From Planctomycetes bacterium GWF2_50_10 (GTDB taxonomy: Bacteria; Planctomycetota; Phycisphaerae; Sedimentisphaerales; GWF2-50-10): a stretch of 6,434 nucleotides of DNA. This document shows, in pieces, positions 1 through 4,139 of the stretch. Where the stretch lies: assembly GCA_001824635.1 (NCBI GenBank), contig MHYB01000103.1, forward strand, positions 1 through 6,434, given 5' to 3'. The position numbers and the translations under genes were made by a program. Below the pieces are notes generated by a model. That model was not told where the DNA came from. It saw only the letters and a list, made by a program, of their open reading frames with translations, and did no database searches. The stretch's first letter is position 1, and every line of letters starts with the position of its first letter.

Positions 1-506
1 TTACCCGCAAACTCGGTCCCGCTCAAAACTAACAGCCCCGCTTGCCCGACCACTATACTAGTCAGTATCAAGCCGAAAGTAACAGACGTATCTGTGTCCC
101 CGCCCATCGAATCTATTCCGCCCGTCGTCGTTATAAGATTCCACACAAATCCGTTTATGTGAAATCCGAACATCTTGAATATCATCCCGTCTGCGAAAAG
201 CAAAATGTTCATCGCCGCCGCCCCAAGCACCGCCGCGCAGTAAATTGCCGTATTACTCCAGCCCTGCCCCAAAAATCTTGCCGTCACGCCCCGCCCAAAC
301 ACCAGCCACGCAAGCCCCGTACCCGCCGCCGCTGGCAAAAGATAAACCGCCCCGTAAATTAGCCATACCGCCGCCGCAAATGCAAACGTACCGCCCCCGT
401 CAAATTTGATCAGCTTAAGGTAAGAAAATGTATTCGCAAGAATGGCAAAATAGGAAAGTATGAAAAAAGCCCCAATGATTGACGTTTGGCTTCGTTTAAA
501 CAGCAA
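1..506 (-). CDS. N-terminal membrane part of a probable LTA-synthase/YejM-like sulfatase-family protein (partial, runs off the left edge)
   Basis: An open minus-strand frame runs from a TTG at 506-504 to the window edge, giving 168 residues with no stop. It is highly hydrophobic, with membrane segments at about residues 9-30, 41-70 and 85-106 and another beginning near 143. Between them is a polar stretch with D106 followed by FHINGFVWNL (115-124) and GGIDSMGG (129-136). That pattern resembles the loop after the membrane helices in LtaS/YejM (DUF3413)-type proteins, which carry a C-terminal sulfatase-fold domain facing the periplasm. That catalytic domain would lie outside the window, so the activity is not shown here. 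The TTG is chosen because the frame is closed by a stop only 12 bases upstream and no ATG occurs before residue 99. A possible AAAGG ribosome site (523-519) lies rather far, 12 bases, upstream. A good promoter sits about 35 bases upstream. The frame is certain; the family is a motif-memory call. Confidence 0.7.
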   Translation of the reverse strand, partial: MLFKRSQTSIIGAFFILSYFAILANTFSYLKLIKFDGGGTFAFAAAVWLIYGAVYLLPAAAGTGLAWLVFGRGVTARFLGQGWSNTAIYCAAVLGAAAMNILLFADGMIFKMFGFHINGFVWNLITTTGGIDSMGGDTDTSVTFGLILTSIVVGQAGLLVLSGTEFAG

Positions 507-546
507 ACAACACCGCTACCTTTAATAATTTATAAGATATCACAAC

Positions 547-575
547 CTTGTAACCCATTATCTTTCTTTTGTCAA
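547..575 (-). promoter_or_regulatory. Sigma-70-type promoter for the minus-strand membrane protein
   Basis: Read on the minus strand there is a perfect TTGACA (575-570), a 17-base spacer and TACAAG (552-547), which matches four of six -10 positions. The predicted transcript would start near 540, leaving a leader of about 34 bases before the TTG start at 506. The fit of position and spacing supports both the promoter and the non-ATG start. Confidence 0.6.
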
Positions 576-647
576 CCCGCCCGCGACCATTACCCCTCGC
601 TCAAAAAACATCATCCGCGCGCACCGACTAGGCTTTGGAAAGGTGAA

Positions 648-675
648 CTCAAAACCCATAACTCAAAATTCAAAA
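648..675 (+). repeat. Heptamer tandem repeat in the divergent spacer (about four units)
   Basis: Four consecutive 7-base units are CTCAAAA, CCCATAA, CTCAAAA and TTCAAAA. The spacer between the divergent genes (507-776) otherwise holds the minus-strand promoter and a short GC-rich palindrome at 733-743. No gene is visible in it. The units are imperfect, so this looks like an old short tandem repeat rather than a protein-binding array. Confidence 0.6.
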
Positions 676-732
676 CTTTTATTTGTATTTTCCGCCCCCA
701 AACGGTACCTTTCCCGTAACAAATAAATGGTT

Positions 733-743
733 TCGCGCAGCGA
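733..743. repeat. Short palindrome with GC-GCA-GC core, copy 1
   Basis: TCGC (733-736) and GCGA (740-743) are complementary around a GCA triloop. The 12-mer TCGCGCAGCGAC (733-744) recurs exactly at 4051-4062. It lies 33 bases before the start of the GcvT-like gene. There is no T-run after it, so it is not a normal terminator. Confidence 0.6.
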
Positions 744-776
744 CTCCTTATTTTTTATCTTTGATTTAGGTTTATT

Positions 777-1868
777 ATGTTCACAACCCCATTCGACGGC
801 CTCCACAAAAACCTCGGCGCCAATTTCGAAAATTACTGCGGCTTCTCCCTCCCCGCCGATTATGGCAGCCCCGCCGCCGAATCCGCCGCCCTCTACCAGC
901 ACTGCTGCGCATTCGACCTCAGCGCCTTCGCCCGTATCGCCGTCTCCGGCTCCGATGCCCCGGCCCTCATCCACAGCCTCTTCGTCTCCCGCACCGATAA
1001 CCTCGAATCAGGCTCCTGGACATGGGCCATCGCCCCCGATACCTGCGGCTCGCTTCTGGATATCGTCCGTCTCTGCAAAATAAACGCCTCGTATCTAATC
1101 CTCGCAAGCCCCCGTTCGCGTAAAAAACTTCTCGAAATCATCAAATCCATAAGCGACCAGAATGGTATTTCCGACCTCAAAATAATTGATAACACCGAAA
1201 AAACCGGAATGCTCGCCCTCTACGGCCCCGCCGCCGTAAACGCCTTCCGCAACATCGTCCCGATCGACATTGAAGACCTCGAGATCGGCAATTGCCTAAG
1301 CATCAGCCTTTTCATGATGCCCATTACCGTCGTCCGCGGCTCATTCCTCTCCCTCGATGGCATAGAACTCATCGCCCCCGCCGCCGCCTGCAAGCTCGCA
1401 GCCTCCGCCATCGAAAAATACCATAAAAAGGAAAACATAACCCCCGCCGGCATGGAATGCCTCGAAGCCGCCCTCACCGAAGCATCCCTGCCAATAATGC
1501 TCACAGACCAGCTCCTGCCCCAGCGCCTCCCCCCCGCAGCCTACGGCCTCGCCGCCCTGCTCGACCCCAAAAAGCCCCAGTCTAATTGCCGCCCGACCCG
1601 CCAGCTAGTCGGCCTAAAACTCCAGGGCAACGCCCACCAGCACCGCGATCTCACCGTCCAGTACGGCGGCCTAGAGATAGGCTGGACAGACCGCGTCGTC
1701 TATTCCCACAAACTAGCCTGCGCATACTCCCTTGCCATCGTCGATCAGGAAATGGCAGACCTCTCCGAAGAAGTCCAGCTAACCGCCCCCAACTTCACCA
1801 TGCCCGCCGAGATCGTCCCCCTCCCCCTCGACCCAACCCTCAACCCCAAATTTTTCAGCCCAAAATAG
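777..1868 (+). CDS. Diverged GcvT/YgfZ-fold protein (aminomethyltransferase-like, probable folate-binding fold)
   Basis: This 363-residue protein follows the layout of the glycine-cleavage T-protein family. It opens with TPFDGLHKNLGANFENYCGF, like the GcvT N-terminus. RIAVSGSDAPALIHSLF (53-69) matches the usual 'xVxGxDAxxFL' strand-helix, and MLALYGPAA (145-153) matches 'ALQGPxA'. The C-terminal barrel starts around RQLVGLKLQG (275-284) and includes GGLEIGWTD (297-305), then ends near 349. Family members bind tetrahydrofolate. GcvT transfers the aminomethyl carbon, while YgfZ helps maintain iron-sulfur enzymes. Here the GcvT 'GGxxDDL' signature reads CGSLLDIV (90-97), with one Asp replaced by Leu, and I see no YgfZ KGCxxGQE motif. 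It is therefore probably neither canonical enzyme. No gcvH or gcvP lies beside it. The start is supported by AGG at 768-770, six bases before the ATG. The frame is certain; the exact role is unknown. Confidence 0.82.
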   Translation: MFTTPFDGLHKNLGANFENYCGFSLPADYGSPAAESAALYQHCCAFDLSAFARIAVSGSDAPALIHSLFVSRTDNLESGSWTWAIAPDTCGSLLDIVRLCKINASYLILASPRSRKKLLEIIKSISDQNGISDLKIIDNTEKTGMLALYGPAAVNAFRNIVPIDIEDLEIGNCLSISLFMMPITVVRGSFLSLDGIELIAPAAACKLAASAIEKYHKKENITPAGMECLEAALTEASLPIMLTDQLLPQRLPPAAYGLAALLDPKKPQSNCRPTRQLVGLKLQGNAHQHRDLTVQYGGLEIGWTDRVVYSHKLACAYSLAIVDQEMADLSEEVQLTAPNFTMPAEIVPLPLDPTLNPKFFSPK

Positions 1869-1893
1869 CAACTTAGAAATCCAGAACCCTGCA

Positions 1894-1938
1894 TTGCCTT
1901 TTTTTAAGTACTTTGCCACTTTGGCACTTAGGCACTTC
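1894..1938 (+). repeat. Intergenic octamer repeat with TTGCCTTTTTTTAAG lead, copy 1
   Basis: The 15-mer TTGCCTTTTTTTAAG (1894-1908) is followed by three 8-base units, GCCACTTT, GGCACTTA and GGCACTTC (1915-1938). The same 15-mer and the same type of octamers recur at 3044-3097 in the same orientation. An ACTTAGA (1871-1877) just after the upstream stop codon also recurs twice in tandem at 3119-3132. No hairpin precedes the T-run, so I do not call it a terminator. Confidence 0.65.
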
Positions 1939-1953
1939 TTCTCTTTTTCTTTC

Positions 1954-1982
1954 TTGACAACCCCCCCGCTCTATGCGATATT
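1954..1982 (+). promoter_or_regulatory. Promoter of the toxin-antitoxin operon
   Basis: A perfect TTGACA at 1954-1959 is followed by a 17-base spacer and GATATT at 1977-1982, a four-of-six -10 match. The expected transcription start falls at about 1989, inside the palindrome at 1986-2006. A repressor bound there would therefore block initiation. Confidence 0.7.
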
Positions 1983-1985
1983 CTA

Positions 1986-2006
1986 TGTAGTGACAATGTC
2001 ATTACA
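1986..2006. promoter_or_regulatory. 21-bp inverted-repeat operator of the toxin-antitoxin operon
   Basis: The left half-site TGTAGTGACA (1986-1995) and the right half-site TGTCATTACA (1997-2006) flank a single A. Nine of ten positions are complementary. The site covers the predicted transcription start and ends just before the AAAAGGG ribosome site (2007-2013 region). This is the usual arrangement for autorepression by a ribbon-helix-helix antitoxin, alone or with its toxin. Binding is inferred, not shown. Confidence 0.72.
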
Positions 2007-2018
2007 AAAGGGTGTTTT

Positions 2019-2279
2019 ATGGCAGCTACCGATACTATTCAAGTGCGAATCGATCATGAAACTAAGGCTAAGGTCAGCGATATTCTCGAAACCCTGAGCA
2101 TAAACCTCTCGGACGCGATAAAGATGTACCTCCAGCAGATAATTCTGCACAAAGGCATACCTTTTGAACTCAAAGTGCCCAGCAAAACGGCTATGGCGAC
2201 CATTGAACAGGTCGAAATGGGCCATGGGCTTGCAAATGCCAAGGATGGCGACGATTTAATTAAGGAACTCAATAGTTGA
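2019..2279 (+). CDS. RelB/DinJ-family antitoxin, ribbon-helix-helix
   Basis: This 86-residue protein has the RelB/DinJ layout. A short DNA-binding strand, TIQVRID (6-12), is followed by helix A (about 13-27), a turn, and a helix starting at LSDAIKMYLQQI. HKGIPFEL comes next and corresponds to the 'xxxxLPFDL' segment of DinJ. The C-terminal tail, with AKDGDDLIKEL, would wrap around and neutralise the toxin. The ATG has a good ribosome site, AAGGG, six bases upstream. The gene sits directly behind its own promoter and palindromic operator and overlaps the next gene by four bases, so it is expected to repress its own operon. Its codons are less C-rich than those of the GcvT-like and phosphoesterase genes, which fits acquisition by transfer, although so short a gene is weak evidence. 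The family call is firm; the exact subfamily is less so. Confidence 0.88.
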   Translation: MAATDTIQVRIDHETKAKVSDILETLSINLSDAIKMYLQQIILHKGIPFELKVPSKTAMATIEQVEMGHGLANAKDGDDLIKELNS

Positions 2280-2581
2280 GACTCAGGTTTCACGACGATT
2301 TTAAGACAGATTATAAGAAGTACAAAAAACAGGTTTCCGACGGCCGTAAGCTCGATACAGACCTTAAAACCTTCACCGATTATGTCCTCAAAAAAAGGGA
2401 ATTGCCCGCTTCATACACAACCAACCGCCTCGTAACCGAGGGCACCGGCTGGTATGAATGCTTCATTTACACCGACAAAAAGCACACCCTCATACTTCTC
2501 TTTAAGCTCGAATCCGCCTCCCTGACCCTGGCAAGGCTCGGCCCACCGGCGTACCTGACCACCAAATCCCGCCGCAAATAG
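2276..2581 (+). CDS. YafQ/RelE-superfamily toxin with non-canonical active-site positions
   Basis: This 101-residue basic protein starts at a TTG that overlaps the antitoxin stop (TTGA, 2276-2279). A TAAGGA ribosome site (2261-2266) lies nine bases upstream, so the two genes are probably translationally coupled. The fold signs are FHDDFKTDYKKYKKQ at the start (helix 1), LPASYTTNRL (43-52) in place of the YafQ 'LPxxYxDHPL' segment, GWYECFIY (58-65), and strands TLILLFKL (71-78) and LTLARLG (83-89). YafQ toxins cut mRNA on the ribosome using histidines near positions 50, 63 and 87. By my hand alignment these become N50, F63 and P90 here, with only H70 nearby as a possible substitute. It could be a divergent nuclease, a ParE-like non-nuclease member, or an inactive toxin. 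Its partner and operon layout make the toxin-antitoxin call reliable even though the activity is open. Confidence 0.82.
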   Translation: MRLRFHDDFKTDYKKYKKQVSDGRKLDTDLKTFTDYVLKKRELPASYTTNRLVTEGTGWYECFIYTDKKHTLILLFKLESASLTLARLGPPAYLTTKSRRK

Positions 2582-2626
2582 CATGCCCCATAAAATCCAC
2601 AGCGCAAAGGCATACGGTCTTTTTTT
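2581..2626 (+). terminator. Weak possible terminator after the toxin gene
   Basis: ATGCC (2583-2587) can pair with GGCAT (2609-2613), extended by one G-C pair across a mismatch. The run CTTTTTTT (2619-2626) follows after a short gap. The loop is long (about 21 bases) and the stem is short, so this is marginal. The T-run may instead belong to the next promoter. Confidence 0.28.
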
Positions 2627-2652
2627 ACTATTCTGATTAAGCAAGATATATA
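2624..2652 (+). promoter_or_regulatory. Possible promoter for the pseudopilin gene
   Basis: TTTACT (2624-2629), a 17-base spacer and TATATA (2647-2652) each match four of six consensus positions. A transcript would start near 2659, leaving about 38 bases before the ATG at 2697. The region is AT-rich, so chance matches are likely. Confidence 0.35.
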
Positions 2653-2696
2653 AATAGCCGAAACATTTCTCATCACTGTTTATTGGTATATTTAGT

Positions 2697-3026
2697 ATGA
2701 AAGTTAATAAGGCGTTTACGCAAGTCGAGATTCTATCCGTTTGTGCCATACTCGGCGCATTGGCCGCGATCTCAATACCCCGATTGATGGTCAATCCTGA
2801 TAAAGCAAGGGCCACTTCCTGCCAGTCAAATATCGTTATCATAAATAAGGTCAGCGACCTCTACTTCAACCAGAATAATAAAGCAGCAACACTTGATGAA
2901 CTGACCTCCAACCGCGACATCTTCCCCGATGGCCCACCCCAATGCCCCTTCGGCGACCCCTACACCATGTCCCAGTACGGCCACATCACCCCCCACCACC
3001 ACAACATCGAAGACCCCCAACCCTAA
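2697..3026 (+). CDS. Small type IV pilin/pseudopilin-like protein (GspG-like N-terminus)
   Basis: This 109-residue protein has a short basic leader ending MKVNKA, then FTQVEILSVCAILGALAAIS, the hallmark prepilin segment. A prepilin peptidase would cut at A6/F7, leaving Phe as the new first residue and Glu (E11) at position +5. The -1 residue is Ala rather than the usual Gly. The hydrophobic helix spans about 12-28 and ends in IP. The rest is a small extracytoplasmic domain with C42 and C83 (a possible disulfide), a FPDGPPQCPFGDPY stretch (76-89) and a HHH cluster (100-102). This tail type is familiar from small pseudopilins scattered in planctomycete genomes. No pilus or secretion genes lie nearby, so it must rely on machinery encoded elsewhere. 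The ATG lacks a clear ribosome site. The function may be a minor pilin or secretion pseudopilin; the substrate is unknown. Confidence 0.8.
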   Translation: MKVNKAFTQVEILSVCAILGALAAISIPRLMVNPDKARATSCQSNIVIINKVSDLYFNQNNKAATLDELTSNRDIFPDGPPQCPFGDPYTMSQYGHITPHHHNIEDPQP

Positions 3027-3028
3027 CT

Positions 3029-3187
3029 CTTGCCTCCTGCCTGTTGCCTTTTTTTAAGCACTTCCGCACTTACGCACTTTGGCCCTTTCGCACTTTTCAC
3101 ACTTTTCACACCCTTTGCACTTAGAACTTAGAAGCCCTCCCGCACCCAGGCCCTTCCTCTTGCCTGTTGCCTTCTTGCCTTTCGCCT
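3029..3187 (+). repeat. Intergenic block of heptamer and octamer tandem repeats, copy 2
   Basis: Within the spacer 3027-3262 there are three 7-mers (CTTGCCT, CCTGCCT, GTTGCCT; 3029-3049). The shared 15-mer follows at 3044-3058, then five in-phase 8-mers of type GCACTTNN (3058-3097: GCACTTCC, GCACTTAC, GCACTTTG, GCCCTTTC, GCACTTTT). Two perfect ACTTAGA units (3119-3132) and another CTTGCCT/GTTGCCT group (3159-3187) complete the block. No open frame or RNA fold stands out. The related, shorter block at 1894-1938 has the same orientation. Confidence 0.7.
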
Positions 3188-3262
3188 TCTTAAATATTTG
3201 CTTTTTCCCCCTTTTCTGGTAATCTACCAACCTAATTTAATATCTAAACGTAATAAGACTCT

Positions 3263-4039
3263 ATGTTTGCGATAATCAGCGATATACATTCTAATATAGA
3301 AGCCCTCACCGTTGTCCTTGCCGACATCGAAAAACGGGGCATCAAGATCATCTATTGCCTCGGCGACGTCATCGGCTACGGGCCAAACCCCGCCGAGTGC
3401 CTCGACCTCATCATCGAAAAAACCCAGGCCTGCGTACTCGGAAACCACGACTACGCCGTCCTTTACGAACCCACAAATTTCAATATCGGCGCCGAACAAG
3501 CCTCATACTGGACTCGCGCCACCCTCGAAGCCGATACCGCCCGCGATGCCCGCTCAAAACGCTGGAATTTCATCGGCCGCCAGGAAATGCGATGGACCCT
3601 CGAAACCGAGCTCGCCGGCGTAAAAGCACGCCTCGATTTCTGCCACGCCTCCCCGCGCCGCCCCATCAATGAATATATCTTCCCGGAAGACGTATATACC
3701 AACCAGCCCAAGATGAACGCCCTCTTCGAAAGAACTGAGCACATCTGCTTCGTCGGCCACACCCATCTGCCCGGAGTCTTCCTCGCAGACCCGGATTTCT
3801 ACGCCCCCGACGAACTCTCAAACGTCTACCCGATCATCGACGGCGAAAAAGCAATCGTAAACGTCGGCTCCGTAGGCCAGCCGCGCGACCGCGACCCGCG
3901 CGCAAGCTACGTCTTCGTCAATGATAACAAGGTAAATTTTGTCCGCCTCGAATACGACATAGATTCAACCGTCAAAAAGATCTATGACATAAAAGAACTC
4001 GACAACTTCGAAGCCGACCGCCTCAAAGAGGGCCGCTGA
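3263..4039 (+). CDS. Calcineurin-like metallophosphoesterase (YfcE/Metallophos_2 type)
   Basis: This 258-residue protein carries the full metal-binding set of the calcineurin-like phosphoesterases: SDIHSN with D7 and H9, GDVIGYGPNP with D35, GNHD with N61 and H62, H128 in CHASP, and GHTH with H166 and H168. These residues hold two divalent metals for phosphoester hydrolysis. NVGSVGQPRDRDPRASY (200-216) is typical of the soluble single-domain subgroup that includes diadenosine-tetraphosphatase-like and phosphodiesterase-like members. There is no signal peptide, so it should act in the cytoplasm. The true substrate cannot be read from sequence. The length fits the family. The start is set by the conserved N-terminal strand MFAIISDIH; no strong ribosome site is visible. 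The gene ends 100 bases before yidC, separated by a palindrome and a 9-base repeat, so cotranscription is possible but not shown. Confidence 0.92.
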   Translation: MFAIISDIHSNIEALTVVLADIEKRGIKIIYCLGDVIGYGPNPAECLDLIIEKTQACVLGNHDYAVLYEPTNFNIGAEQASYWTRATLEADTARDARSKRWNFIGRQEMRWTLETELAGVKARLDFCHASPRRPINEYIFPEDVYTNQPKMNALFERTEHICFVGHTHLPGVFLADPDFYAPDELSNVYPIIDGEKAIVNVGSVGQPRDRDPRASYVFVNDNKVNFVRLEYDIDSTVKKIYDIKELDNFEADRLKEGR

Positions 4040-4049
4040 TTAAACGGTA

Positions 4050-4062
4050 GTCGCGCAGCGAC
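4050..4062. repeat. Short palindrome with GC-GCA-GC core, copy 2
   Basis: GTCGC (4050-4054) and GCGAC (4058-4062) form a perfect five-pair stem around GCA. Twelve of these bases are identical to 733-744. It lies between the phosphoesterase and yidC with no T-run behind it, so a terminator role is unlikely. Confidence 0.62.
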
Positions 4063-4084
4063 CCATCAAATTGGAATTAGAAAA

Positions 4085-4111
4085 CTTCGTGTTCTTCGTG
4101 ACCTTCGTGGT
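4085..4111 (+). repeat. Three 9-base tandem units upstream of yidC
   Basis: The units CTTCGTGTT, CTTCGTGAC and CTTCGTGGT run head to tail and share CTTCGTG. They end 28 bases before the yidC ATG. They lie in frame with yidC, so an upstream TTG at 4071 would add 23 residues rich in Phe and Val. I regard that extension as false. Confidence 0.75.
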
Positions 4112-4139
4112 AAAACTGAATTTTAAATTTGGATTCACA

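Noticed and set aside
42..362. Plus-strand open frame with a basic, Arg/Pro/His-rich product
   Set aside because: It lies opposite the minus-strand membrane gene, whose hydrophobic segments and motif are coherent. The Arg/Pro-rich product is the typical shadow of a GC-rich gene.
683..711. TTGTAT/TACCTT as a promoter for the GcvT-like gene
   Set aside because: The -10 match is only three of six; I could not place a convincing promoter for this gene.
727..1083. Plus-strand Ser/Pro/Ala-rich open frame
   Set aside because: It is out of frame with the GcvT-like gene. The low-complexity product comes from its C-rich codons.
1894..1908. T-run after the GcvT-like gene as an intrinsic terminator
   Set aside because: No stem can be formed just upstream, and the same T-run is part of a repeated 15-mer found again at 3044-3058.
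2411..2842. Minus-strand open frame of 143 codons
   Set aside because: It overlaps the 3' half of the toxin gene and the start of the pseudopilin gene, both of which have clear family features.
3029..3187. Repeat block as a CRISPR array
   Set aside because: Units are 7-8 bases, head to tail, with no unique spacers of regular length and no cas genes.
3218..3228. GGTA-ATC-TACC palindrome before the phosphoesterase as an operator
   Set aside because: The stem is only four pairs, no good promoter can be placed around it, and such short palindromes arise often by chance.
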